64,000 bases of DNA from Vicinamibacterales bacterium. GTDB taxonomy: Bacteria > Acidobacteriota > Vicinamibacteria > Vicinamibacterales > UBA2999. Positions 10,801-20,400 of this stretch are shown here, piece after piece; position 1 is the stretch's first letter; each line of letters begins with the position of its first letter. The notes under the pieces were generated by a model. It was not told where the DNA came from. It saw only the letters and a program-made list of their open reading frames with translations, and ran no database searches. The position numbers were made by a program, and so were the translations under genes. The DNA lies in the NCBI GenBank assembly GCA_041659285.1, contig JBAZYO010000015.1:74414-138413 (forward strand), given 5' to 3'.

Positions 10801-13800
10801 CGGCGTGTCGATGGCGCCGTTGCCGGTGTTGGTGCGGGCGAAGAGCATGCCGCCGCTCAGGGTGCTGAAGATCGCCCAGGGCTCCGATGCCGACCCGAAG
10901 GTCACGGCGAAGCCGGCGTGCTGGAACGAGTCGCCGGAGAAGTTCGCGGAGAACTCGAGCGACCGGGGTGCCGTGTGGATTGCCGACGGCGTGCTGGTCG
11001 TCGTCTCCGGCAGGCACGCGCCGTTGACGTCGGTCGCGCAGGTCGCGACCCGCGCCCCGTCAACCAGCAGGATGCCGTCGACGATGGTCGAGTAGCCGGA
11101 CGGGTCCCACGGCGTTTCAATCCAGCCCTGCGGCAGGGCCGGACCGGAGAACTCGGCGGCCGCTGTCGGCGCGAGCATGACTTCGCCGTCGGCTGTCTGC
11201 GAGACGTAGGTGGTTGTGCCCGTGGTGCCCGCCGCGAAATCGCTCGAGGCGGTGTCGCGCAGTGTCGGCCCCGGCACGGTGAAGGTCGGCGGCGCCATAG
11301 TGGCCGTGTTGCCGGACGCATCGGTGGACGACACGAGCTGGTAGTAGGTCGTGTTCGGCTGCAGGCCGGTCAGGGCCACCGAGTGCTGGGTGACGAAGCT
11401 GCTCTTGGTGACGGTGACCGTGCCCGGCGGCAGGCTCGACAGGCTGGCGGTGAGGATCGCTGGATCGGTGCCGTAGTCGATGCGTGAGTTCGAGACCTCG
11501 TCGGTGGTCCAGGTCACGGTCACGCGCGAGCTGTCGATCGTGGTGGCCTTGACGGCCGAGATCACCGGCGCGGTCGAGTCCTCCAGGGTGTCGGCGAAGA
11601 CCACGTCCACCCAGTAGTTGTTCGCGTTGAAGGTTTGGGTCGGGAACGCAACGCCTCCCGGACTGTAGACGCCGTTGCCGCCGACGGAGGCCGAGGAAGC
11701 CGCATGCAGCGGGGCCGCGTTGCGCGCCGTCGTGAAGTACGCCGGATCGTAGGCGTAGCCGCCATTGGGCGTGTGGTACGACGCGACATACGTGGTGTTG
11801 GCGGTAATCGCGACCGGCGAGCCGAAGCTCACCTGCTGCCACCCGGTGGCGGTCTCATTGGTGAACACGGCGGTCGCCAGCAGCGCGCCGCCGGCGGTCC
11901 AGAGGTTGCCGATGTGCGTGCCGGTGTTCGCCGGGCCCTTGTAGAAGCGGAGCCCGGTGATGAAGCCGTCGATGTCGCTGGTGAGCTTCACGCCGAGCTC
12001 GTACTCGCCGGAGTCGGCCGCGCTGGGGTTGAGAGGCACCACGGACGGCTTCCACAGGCTCGTGCACGGACACTCGCCGACGATCACGTTGACCGTGATG
12101 CCGGGGCCGGCCGATTCCAGGTTGCCGGTGTCATCGACCGCCCGCACACGAAGATTGGCCGGGCCGACCGCGCCGGGCGCCCACTGATAACTCCAGTTTG
12201 ACGTGCCTTGCGCCTGGTGCCACGTCAGGCCGGCGTCGACCGACACCTCCACCGCGGCCACGGTGCCGCCACCGGTGTCGGCCGCGGTGCCACCGATCGT
12301 GATCGCCGTACCGGACTCGACCTGCGTCCCGGCCGCCGGTGAGGTGATGGTCGAAGTCGGCGCGAAGATGTCGGCGGACGCGGCGGTGGCCGCCAGTGGC
12401 CTGGTTGCGTCGGCGCCGATCTGCAGCGAGCCCGGCTGCGCCCCCATGTCCGCCAACAGGTTCACGGTCGCCTGTTGCATCGCCTGGTCCGGTGTGTGGG
12501 AAATCGGACTCTGGCCGTTGTCGTCGTGCTCCGCGTCCAATCCCCACGCCCACTGGACGGTGCTGGCGCCGAAGACGAATGCGCCGCTGTTGTGGCGGTA
12601 CAGCGTCAGGTGGTGCGTGGCCGCGCCGACGCCAACGGTGGCGCCGAAGTCGATGATTCTCTCGACGGCGGGTGACGTGGTCGACGACAGGTGCATGAGA
12701 CCACCGGGCCGGAAGCCGTTGTCGAGATCCTCGCCCCACTCGTACCCCAGCGTGCCGTCAGGGAAGGTGGCCACGCCGGTGGTGAGGTTGGCGACGCGCG
12801 TGTTCCGCCAGATGCGCAGGCCGGCCATCGAGGCCGGGACGGTGATGGCGGTGGGGCCGGCGAGGTTGGAGTTGACGGTCCAGATCGCGCCGATCAATGC
12901 GTTTTCCGGCCGGCCGCCGTCGTTCGGCGGGCCGAACCGCGTGTCGCGCCAGGTGCCGGTCGCCACGTTCGGCGTGGGATCGATCTTGACCCCGGCGAGC
13001 GTGTCCTTGTAGCTGACCAGGGTGCGGTAGGCCGTGTTCGTGCCGTCGATGCTCGGTTCGTAGCGGGTCTTCCAATACACCTCGTTGCCGCTGAAGAAGG
13101 CCAGGCTGACGCCGGCGTCGCGCGCGGCCTCGACCCGGGCGCGCTGGTCAGCCGACCAGTACTCGTCGTGGCCCGCGGACACGAAGACCTTGGGCTTGCC
13201 GGAGCCCGAGAGCGCCGCGCCGAGCCGATCGGTGTCGACCCCGGACCAGTACTTCACGTCATACCCATTGGCTTCGAGGAAGCGAAGCATCGGGTATTCG
13301 GCGCTGAACAGGAAGCTCTGGGGGCTGTGGCCGCGCGTGTCGATCGGCCGGTTGTAGCTGACCTTCACGGCGCGTCGCGCGCAGGAATTGTTGTAGGCCG
13401 ACCCTGCGTTGCTCATGCCGGTGCCGCCGATGTCGTCGCCGGGTGCGCAATACAGGCTGGCGCCGCCGTACTTGTTGTAGGCCTGCCACGTGGTGTCGGC
13501 GGTCTGCATCAACAGGTCGGCCGTGCGCGCGTCGTCGCGGACCAGGAAAACGATGTGGCTCGAACCGAGCGTGCCGGTGGTGCGTGTCAATTTGGCGACG
13601 AAGACGCCGGAGGTGACGCCTGCCGAACTCCACGAGCCGGTCACGCCCCAGTTCCCGCAGTCGTAGTTGCCCGTGGCCTCATCCGCGACGCACGCCGGCT
13701 GGTTCTGCGCCGCGGTGATCTGCTCGGGGGTGAGTGTCACTTCGGGAATCGTCGATGACGAGGAACCTACCAGGCGCGCTCCGAGCCCCTGGTAGTAGCC

Positions 13801-14103
13801 CAGCCGGTAGACGTCAATCGTGAATGGGCCCGCGCTCGTGATCTTGAAGTTGACGGTCTGGCCCTTGTTGACGCTCATGTCTGCCGCGAATCCCTGGATC
13901 GTGGACTCGCCCGCGCCGCCGATATCCCAGTTCGGGCTGCCGGTCAGCAGGTTCTCGGCCACGATCGGATTGGCCTGCGCCAGCAGGCCGTCGGGCCGTC
14001 CCGACCCCCGGCCGTGCAGGAGGACGATCGCGGCGATGATCCCGAGAACGAGTCGGACGGGGCGACGGGTGGCGTAGTGGCGGATCATGGTCATGGTTGC
14101 CAT
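4873..14103 (-). CDS. Giant exported mosaic protein: dimethylformamidase-beta-like, DUF4082-like, cadherin/Ig repeats
   Basis: About 3,076 residues from the ATG at 14103. The frame stays open to 14421, but that extension is Cys/Arg-rich and not protein-like, whereas 14103 is followed by RRPVRLVLGIIAAIVLLHG, an export signal. Domains in order: N,N-dimethylformamidase-beta-like (about 40-560, with GHDEYW and FFSGNEVYWK), Ig-like (580-670), DUF4082-like (676-836, FITGLRFYKG), Fn3-like (845-940), a concanavalin-like stretch (968-1174), cadherin-like repeats with DAFTYVVSDG-type ends (about 1265-1890), four tandem NDAPSF repeats (about 1900-2335), then two copies of an Ig-like domain plus an unrecognised module of about 270 residues. 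It is probably a cell-surface or matrix protein; any enzyme activity is unproven. It lies downstream of a second giant with the same N-terminal design. Confidence 0.85.
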   Translation of the reverse strand: MATMTMIRHYATRRPVRLVLGIIAAIVLLHGRGSGRPDGLLAQANPIVAENLLTGSPNWDIGGAGESTIQGFAADMSVNKGQTVNFKITSAGPFTIDVYRLGYYQGLGARLVGSSSSTIPEVTLTPEQITAAQNQPACVADEATGNYDCGNWGVTGSWSSAGVTSGVFVAKLTRTTGTLGSSHIVFLVRDDARTADLLMQTADTTWQAYNKYGGASLYCAPGDDIGGTGMSNAGSAYNNSCARRAVKVSYNRPIDTRGHSPQSFLFSAEYPMLRFLEANGYDVKYWSGVDTDRLGAALSGSGKPKVFVSAGHDEYWSADQRARVEAARDAGVSLAFFSGNEVYWKTRYEPSIDGTNTAYRTLVSYKDTLAGVKIDPTPNVATGTWRDTRFGPPNDGGRPENALIGAIWTVNSNLAGPTAITVPASMAGLRIWRNTRVANLTTGVATFPDGTLGYEWGEDLDNGFRPGGLMHLSSTTSPAVERIIDFGATVGVGAATHHLTLYRHNSGAFVFGASTVQWAWGLDAEHDDNGQSPISHTPDQAMQQATVNLLADMGAQPGSLQIGADATRPLAATAASADIFAPTSTITSPAAGTQVESGTAITIGGTAADTGGGTVAAVEVSVDAGLTWHQAQGTSNWSYQWAPGAVGPANLRVRAVDDTGNLESAGPGITVNVIVGECPCTSLWKPSVVPLNPSAADSGEYELGVKLTSDIDGFITGLRFYKGPANTGTHIGNLWTAGGALLATAVFTNETATGWQQVSFGSPVAITANTTYVASYHTPNGGYAYDPAYFTTARNAAPLHAASSASVGGNGVYSPGGVAFPTQTFNANNYWVDVVFADTLEDSTAPVISAVKATTIDSSRVTVTWTTDEVSNSRIDYGTDPAILTASLSSLPPGTVTVTKSSFVTQHSVALTGLQPNTTYYQLVSSTDASGNTATMAPPTFTVPGPTLRDTASSDFAAGTTGTTTYVSQTADGEVMLAPTAAAEFSGPALPQGWIETPWDPSGYSTIVDGILLVDGARVATCATDVNGACLPETTTSTPSAIHTAPRSLEFSANFSGDSFQHAGFAVTFGSASEPWAIFSTLSGGMLFARTNTGNGAIDTPIGVGPLGEFHRYRIDWNPTSVDYYVDGVLAVSHPVTLAGPMRPVAASDFNPYGGIVFVDWMRLSPSASPGAFESRVFDASSAVDWKSIQWTAQADAGTSLAISVRTGNSPTPDGTWSAFVPVAGPGPLNLNARYIQYRADMASSHPINTPILEDIIISTSSAPVAMPDSVAVAKNGIYTFPPTGPGSLTANDTDADAADTLRVVAVTVPAHGTAVVNADGSVNYTPVANYFGPDAFTYVVSDGMLTASAAVTIDVRDGNVPPVGFGDFFAVNEDTTLVVPAPGILNNDTDAENNALTAVLVTLPAHGMLTLGANGAFNYTPASNYAGPDVFTYRPYDGIDNGTIATVQILVNQVNDPPITEADAFNAMLNQPLDVPAPGVLANDHDVEVEDTAPMHVQLVSGVSNGTLALNTDGSFSYVPNADFLGTDSFTYAAVDHFNAVSLTPKTVTLTVAIKAITQAVASGTVSTGTGVSAGDPLNTAVTTTTAATVAIAQGVIADSQSPSGYTFLNQQVNITVTDPAGAEVTATTANPLVFTFEIDMSLIPAGQTAQTFEIFRNNVRVPNCLGATSIPAANLDPCVSERSNGTKVKLTVLTTHASHWNLGMEATPGNDLFALNDGPYLANYETALIVPAAGVLSNDLGPTSLSAVLYGTPVGGTVALAPSGAFVFTPAAGFCGTASFTYELHKSPTEFDTATATIVVDCVPVAGNDSTTVLEDSGASTLTVLSNDSDPDAGQTLTVTGVTQGANGSVAIVGGMAVSYTPAANYFGSDSFTYTISDGHGGSATGTVAMTVVPVNDVPSFQLNSDQTVPEDAGPQTVNGLGSAMNAGPANESGQTMAFVVTNTNTALFAVQPAVSAGGVLTYTPAADANGLATVTVQLRDDGGTLNGGLDTSAAQTFTISVTGVNDAPSFTKGADQTLFEDTGAQTVAGWAAAISAGPADEAGQVLTFNVGNDNNALFVVQPAVSANGTLTYDPAPNAVGVATVTVSLSDNGGIATGGANTSAPQTFAITLNLVNDAPSFTKGTDQTVLEDSAAATVANWATGISAGPADEAGQTMNFIVTNSNNALFSVQPSVSAAGTLTYTAAANANGSATVTVQLHDDGGVLNGGADTSAAQTFMIHLTAVNDAPSFTKGANQAAWVNAGLQTVPGWATALSTGPSNESGQALSFSLTNTNTALFAGQPAVDGAGTLTYTPAPYMTGVATVTVFAQDNGGVANGGSDRSAPQTFTITVAPGVTATTVASSNLTSLFRVPLTFTATVATVAPSGGVATGTVTFMDGATVIGSGLLNASGVATLTTSTLAVGSHSITAVYAGTTNYLPSGSPAITQAIAPSATLNVNFSIHALQDGTSRPKVGVVPVANAIVRVYTRRDLCTNGSVVSANPKKWGVVFDGLDGPGGTDDGCPVLTVGSYRAEGVTDAAGNVAIIVPPTTITTDDDDVERRKYVVIGRSVAFNATTTPTAGDAIYAAYTVPTVSADAVRRVKLHEIRLFNGKRVPGKSLEEYGSYLAIVEPEYLEWTSDQELYPFVLVAEGDWGVTTAVEPPAGFVADYPELAALVQDNIDALQFTLTDIGSDWTSTKITYTIKHKGETRIRTSTVPMFDRRPPTATRVRVAASSTPSLFGVPVTLTATVASEDPGHGLPGGTVTFKAGDTILGSRVMNHASHGEVTFTTTDLAVGSHAITAEYEGAGSFMAATSNELALTITPSIALDVRMLVHEVQDTSAAPTVTAAPIANAEVRVYSAAGACPSAVPGSASAWARVFEAAGQSTGASDACQVMGAGSYRAIGTTDANGDVRIIVPRLPDASTAGYLVVARTDDAVEPWAGEDVRYTYGAVSAADANAPSPQVLLHQIRLANGTRVAALATAVEGAGVTIVEPAYIERGADTEHYPVIVTGAGDWSATTTIGLPAGVVAPRDALSTRSAGPTTPVQFAITGNGADWRTTTFTHSIGHDGRVTIREARVPVRDRKAPTMREQ
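7096..8420 (-). repeat. Four tandem Ig-like repeats of 330 bp
   Basis: Four coding repeats follow each other with a period of exactly 330 bp (110 residues). Each begins near ND(A/V)PSF, carries a QT-x-x-ED-like segment and AGPA(D/N)E(A/S)GQ, and ends with VTV-x-L-x-D(D/N)GG. They form the region of the giant protein before its duplicated C-terminal modules. Units are diverged, so the array is old. Confidence 0.85.
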
Positions 14104-14427
14104 CAATCTCGAGACACCGACACGGTCGGGTCCATGGGGCCACCGGCGTGCGCACGCGTACGACACGCGTCCGCTGCCAGCGGCGTCTGCTGCACGAATA
14201 TTTCGAAGTGCGACTGCCACACAGCAACGACCATTCCAACTGGCTGGGTACGACAACCAGGCGCCGCGAACCGCCGGACTTACAGGACTGGTGGGTCGGT
14301 CGCCGGTTCGCGGGGGGTTTTCGCGCGGACAGCGGGCGCGCCCCCGTGTGAGCGGGGGCGTCGTGGCCGCGGGGTAGGAGGACTTGCAGACCTTTGTCGC
14401 CTCGGGGGGCGACTCAGCCATACTGCG
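14104..14427 (-). other. Structured 324-base leader between the two giant genes
   Basis: There is no credible gene here, although one frame is open across it. Three strong inverted repeats occur: 14396-14401 with 14408-14413; an 8-bp stem 14339-14346 with 14353-14360; and a 10-bp stem 14264-14273 with 14304-14313 enclosing 30 bases. A related motif occurs twice: on the plus strand GGACTTRCAG followed within about 20 bases by GTCGCC (near 14277 and 14380). The stretch may be a structured leader of the downstream giant gene, a 3' end of the upstream one, or both. I do not recognise a known riboswitch. Confidence 0.45.
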
Positions 14428-17400
14428 TTACGGCGTCACGGGTGTGTTCATGCCCGTTTGCACTTCCGCCAGCGTCAGCGCGCGGTTGTAGATGCGAACG
14501 TCGTCGATCAGGCCCGCGAACCACTCACCCCAGATGGAATTGCCGCCGATGGTCAACGCCCGCGCGGACGTGATGATGTTGCCGGCGTAGGCGCGGGTCC
14601 TGACGAGCACGCCGTTCACATAGAGCCGGATGTTCGCACCGTCATAGGTCATGGCGACATGTGTCCAGGCATTCAGCGGCATCGTCGCCGTGCCGTTCGC
14701 CGAGCGATCGGTGCTGCCCAGGTTGACGAAGCCCGCGGGCCGCGAGGCGTTGTCGTTGGCGTAGAGGGCATATGCGAGCCCGTTGGTGGTTTCCTTCAGC
14801 ACCACCGATCGCCAGCTGCCGAGCGACGACGGGCGCAGCCACGCCATCAGCGTGGTCCGCGTGACGTCAAGCGCCGCGGTGTCGGCCACCGTGACGAGAT
14901 CGTTCACGCCGTCGAACGAAAGAGCGTTCCCGTTCTTCCCGGCGGTGGACCACGTCGCGCCGGAAATCGACCCGGTCTGGCCGGCGCCGGACGCGTCGGC
15001 CGCCGTGGTGCCGCTGCCTTCGTTGAAGCCGTAGGCCGCCACCAGTCCGGGCACGAACGTGCCGTCATCGTTGGTGATCGTGGCGATGCCCTGGGCGTCG
15101 GCGATGGTCGCATTCGCCGGCAAGCTCAGATTCACCAGGATGGTCTCGCTCGACTCGACGGCGGTCTCGCCAGTGACCGTGACCGCGATCGGCTGTGACA
15201 GCACGCCGGGCAGGAAGGTGAGCGTGCCGGACGCCGCGGTGTAATCCGTTCCCGCGGTGGCGGTGCCGTCGGCGGTCGCGTAGGCGACCGTCACCGTCTG
15301 CGCGCTCATCGCCGACAAGGTCACCGAGAGAGTGGCGGCCGTCGTGCCGCTCTGGCCTTCGGCCACCGCCACGTCGGTGATCGAGATGGCCGGCAGCGAG
15401 TCGTCATTGGTGATCGTGCCCGTTGCCTGGGTCCGGGCCAGTGTGGCATTCACGGGGAGGCTGAGGTCAATAACGAACGTTTCGTTGGCCTCGTAGAGGC
15501 TGTCGCCGTTGAGCGTCACGTTGACCGTGGCGGTGGTCGCGCCGGCCGCGAACGTCGCCGTGCCAGTGGCCGCGACGTAGTCCGATCCGGCGGACGCCGT
15601 GCCGTTGGCGGTGGCGTAGGCCACCGTCACCGCCTGGCCGCTCGCGGCCGACAGCGTCAGGGTGAACGACGCGAGCTTCGTGCCGCTGTTGCCCTCGCTG
15701 ATCGACAGGTCGGCAATCGTGATCGTCGGCGCGGGGTCGTCGTCGGTGATGGTGCCGCCGCCTTGCACGTCAGCCAGGGTCGCGTTGACCGGCGCCGACA
15801 GGTTGACGACGAATGATTCATTCGCCTCGTTGAGAGTATCGCCGATGACCGAGACGGTGATCGGTGTCGCGACCTCGCCCGGCAGGAAGGTAACCGTGCC
15901 GGAGGCGGCGACGTAATCGGCGCCGGCGCCGGCCGTGCCGTTGGCGGTTGCGTATGCCACGGTGACCGTCGAACTGCTGGCGCCAGACATCGAGACCGCA
16001 AATACGGCAGTGGCGGTGCCGGCATTACCTTCCGCCACGGACGGGTCGGTAATGGCGAGTGACGGCGTCGGGTCGTCGTCGGTGATGGCGACGTTGCCCT
16101 GGGCGTCGGCCATGGTGGCGTTGACCGGCGTGCCCAGGTTGATGACGAAGGCCTCATTGGGCTCGTCGACGGCGTCAGCGGTGACGGCAATCGTGATCGG
16201 CTGCGACGTTTCACCCGGCAGGAAGGTCACCACGCCGCTGGCCGCAACATAGTCACTCCCGGCGGTGGCACTACCGTTCGCCGTGGCGTACGACACCGTG
16301 ATGGTCTGCGTGCCGGCTTCGGACAGCGAGACCGTGAGGGTGGCGTTCGTGCTCCCGCTGTCGCCTTCAGTGACCGCCGCGTCGCCGATCGACATGGCCG
16401 GCAGGCCCTCGTCGTTGAGGATGGTGCCGGTCGCCTGGCTGTCGGCGATGGTGGCGTTGCCGGCCCCGCTCAAGTTCACGACGAACGATTCGTTCAGCTC
16501 GAGGCCGGTGTCACCGTTGATCACGACGGTGATGGTCGTGGTGGTCGCGCCAATCGCGAAGCTCGCGGTGCCCGCGGCGGCCACGTAGTCCGATCCGGCC
16601 GAAGCCGTGCCGTCGGCGGTGGCGTAGCCGACCGACACCGCCTGGCCGCTGGCCGCTGACAGGGTGAGGGTGAACGCCGCGATCGACGTGCCGCTGTGGC
16701 CCTCGGTCACCGACGCGTCGGCAATCGTGATCGACGGTGCCGCATCATCGTCGGTGATGGTCACCGCACCCTCCGCGTCGGCAATGGTGGCGTTGGCCGG
16801 CGCCGACAGGCTGACGACGAACGTCTCGTCGGCTTCATCAGCCGTGTCGCCGCTCACCGACAGCGCGATTGGCTGGGAGGTCACTCCTGGCGCGAAGGTG
16901 AGCGTGCCGGAGGCCGCCACGTAGTCGCTGCCGGCCGCGGCCGTCGCGTTGGCAGTGGCATAACTCAGCGTGATGGTCTGCGAGCTGGCCGCTGACAGGG
17001 TCACGGCGAGGGTCGCGGGCGCCGTGCCGGCATTGCCTTCGGCAACGGTGGCATCGGTGATCGCCAGCGACGGCTGCGGGTCGTCGTTGGTAATCGTGCC
17101 CGTGGCCTGGGCGTCGCCGAGCGTGGCGTTGGCCGGGGCGCTCAGGTTCACCACGAAGGTCTCGCCCGGTTCGTAGACCGTGTCGCCGGTCACGGTGACG
17201 TTCAGCACCACGCTGGTGGTCCCGGCCGACAGCGTGACCGTGCCGGCCGCGGCGGTGTAATCGGAGCCGGCGCTGGCCGTACCGTTGGCCGTGGCATACG
17301 CCACCGATACCGGCTGGCTGCTCGGCGCCGACAACGTGATCGTGAAGGCCGCGGTCGACGTGCCGCTCTGGCCTTCGGCGATCGTCGCATCGGCGATGGC

Positions 17401-20400
17401 CAGCGACGGCGCGAGCGTCGTGAAGCTGGCCGGCGGGTTGGCCGCGACCGGCGACGTGGCCGTGTTGCCGGCGGTGTCGGCGGAGCGCACGCGGTAGTAG
17501 TAGACCGTGCCGGCCTGCAGGTTCGCCAGCGGCAGGCTGTGCGAGGTGACCGGCGCGGCATTGGTCGCCGTCTGCGACAGGGCCGCCGGACTGGTGCCGT
17601 AGTCAACCTGCGAGTCCGACGCTTCGTTCGTCGCCCACTGCACGGTTGCCGTGGACACCGACGGCGTCGCGGAGACCGCCGAGATCACGGGCGGGATCGC
17701 ATCCACGCCGTAACTGGCCTGGTAGCTGCCGCTCTGGGCCGGGAACACCGCGTAGGAGACCCCCTTGATGGTCTGAAGCGTGAACGGCACGCTCACGCCG
17801 GCGAGGGTGAGGCCCTGGATGGGCGCGCCGGCGGCGACCGCGGGGATCAGCGTGTGGAGCCCGGTGGCGTTGGCGCCAACCGCGATGTCGAAGTCGAGCA
17901 GGTTATTGCCCCAGGTGATCGATTCGAATGACGAGCCATTGCGTCCATCGAGCCAATCGAGCATCTGCTTGGCGGCAATCACCGGGACCCCGCGCGCCTG
18001 CGCCGACGCGATGATGGCGTCCGAGCCGGTCGCACCCTCCGACGGGTTGAAGTCGGTGTGCATGTTCGCCGTGAAGGCGCCGTAGTAGCCTTCGACGCCG
18101 AGCGCGCGGTCGAACAGGGTGTCGGCGTGGTAGGCGTACGACAGGCCGGATTCGTCGGTCATCTGCGTCGCGGCCTGGTAGACGTCGACCATGTCGCCGG
18201 CGGCGGTGGCAAACCGCATCGGCAGGCCCGAGCCGGTGAACATGCCGGGGCGGTCCAGGACCCAGGTGGCCGGCCAGTAGTAGTAGTTGGTGTCTAGCCG
18301 GATGCCGTGGTCGAGCGACACTTGCGGCTGTGTGGCGTAGTCGCTGTAAGCGATGCAGTGCGTGCGGTGGCTGGCCTGAGGCGGCACTGACGGGAAGGCC
18401 GCGGCGAACTGCGCCAGTTGCGTGCTGTAGAAGGACGCCAGCGTCGCCGGCGTGTAGTCGGCGCACTGCGTGTTCACGTGCACGCCGAGCTCGAAGCCCT
18501 GGGCGACGTAGTTGCTGACCTGGGCGGCGTTGATCGGCGTGGTGGGGAAGAGATAGGACGTGCCGCGGATGCAGGTCCAGTCCGCCACCGAACAGCCCGG
18601 CGCGCTGAGGGCCAGGTATTGATCGAACCGGCCGGCGGTGCCGCCGTTGGCGTGATCGTCACCGGTCATGATCACGACCGCCTTCAACATGCGCGGGAAG
18701 TACCAGAAGCGGGGCAGCGGCCGCTTGGCGCTGTTGGTGTGCAGCAGGATGTTCCACAGCAACCGCTGTTGCTCGTCAGCCTGCGGGATGGCGATCTTGC
18801 TGAAGTCCACCCAGTCCGGCTGCAGGTCGCCCGTCGCAGCGCCGAAGAACAGATCGTCGCTGCGGATCGGCGGCAGGCCGTCTCGTTCCTGGCCCGACCA
18901 CGCCGGGTTGCCCTGGCGCGTGTAGACGATCGATCGCGCGAGGTCATAGGTGAAGGCCACGGCGTGGCCGGCGCCAACGGTGCGCATGGTCACCGCCGGG
19001 TTCGCGGTGGCGGTGTTCGCGGTGGCATACAACGTCGCGACCGCGGTGGCGCCGCTCAGCGTATAGCGGTCGGCGGTGCCGTGGAACTGGATCGTCTGGT
19101 TGACGATGCCGGCGCCGGGCGCCGCGGTGGTGTTGACCAGCAGGTAGGCGTTGGCCAGCGTCGAGGCGGCATCGGTCAGGCCCATGAGCCCGGCCAACTG
19201 CTTGTCCGGCCGCATGGCGACGAGGTTGCCGCCCTGCGTGACCCAATCGGTGAACATCGTGACCTGGCCCGCCGAGAGCGGCATCTCGCCGAGCACCACG
19301 ACGTCGTACGAGGTCAGCGTCCCGGCGTTCACGGTGGACAGGTCGGCCGTCGCAAACGCGTTCAAGCCCTCGCTGCGGAGGATCTCGGCGAGGTAGGTCG
19401 AGAACGGATTGGACGCCGAGGTGATGACGAGCACCGGACCTCCCGGCCCCTGAGTCGGCGGCGGGGGCGGCGGCGCCGCCGTCGTGAACGACCAGGTGTA
19501 GTCGGCCGCCAGCGCATTACCGGCCACGTCCTTGACGCGTGGGTCGGTCGCGCCGCCCTTGACGGTGGCGGTGTAGGTGGTCAGGTAGGCGAGGGGCGCC
19601 GCCGGATCGAGCGTGGCGGTCCTGGTCGAGGTGTTGTAAGTGACCGTGGCGGTGACCAGCGCGTTCAGCGGATCGCGCAGCAGCACGGTGCCGCTCGTGA
19701 TGGTCGCCGCGCTCATGCTTTCGTTGAACGTCGCCAGCACGTTGGTCGTCGTGCCGATGCCCGAGAGGCCGGCCACCGGCGCGACCGAAGTGACGACCGG
19801 CTTGGTCGTGTCGGGCCCGTTGGTGGTGTTGAACACGACGTCAACGAAGTAGCCTTCCGACTGCCAGGTCTGGGCGGGGAAGGCGCTCGCGCCGTACTGG
19901 TAGACGCCGTTGGCGCCGTCAACGCCGTCGCGCAGCGCGTGCAGCGGACCGTTGTCCACGCCCGTGGTGGCAAAGTACCCGGGTTGGCTGGAATAGTGCC
20001 CGTTCAGGGCGTGATACGAAATCATGTAGGTCGTGTTCGCGGCGATGGCAATCGGCGTCGTGAACGCGACCTCCTGCCAGCCGGACGCGGTTTCGCCCGT
20101 GAAGGTCGCGCTGCCGAGCAGCGCGCCCGCGTTGGTCCACAGCTTCGCGATGTGCGTGCCGGTATTGAGGCTGCCTTTGTAGAAACGCGCGCCGGTAATG
20201 TAGCCGGCCACGTCAGACCGGAACCGGGTGCCGAGCTCCACGGAATTCGGATCGCCATCGTCAATCTTCTGGGGCACCGTGGTCGGCGTCCAGATGGTGC
20301 ACGGGCAGGCCGGCGGTGGTGGCGGCGCGGCGGCGGTGGTGAACGTCCAGGTCGAATTGGCGGCCAGCGCGTTGCCGGCCAAATCTTTCACGCGCGGGTC

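Noticed and set aside
14264..14413. c-di-GMP or other known riboswitch in the leader
   Set aside because: Hairpins are strong but conserved sequence of GEMM, cobalamin or guanidine riboswitches was not found.
14391..14413. Intrinsic terminator after the second giant gene
   Set aside because: The stem GTCGCC/GGCGAC is only 6 bp and lacks a T tract on the minus strand.
14104..14421. N-terminal extension of the first giant protein
   Set aside because: Frame is open, but the translation is Cys/Arg-rich with no signal and the export helix begins after ATG 14103.
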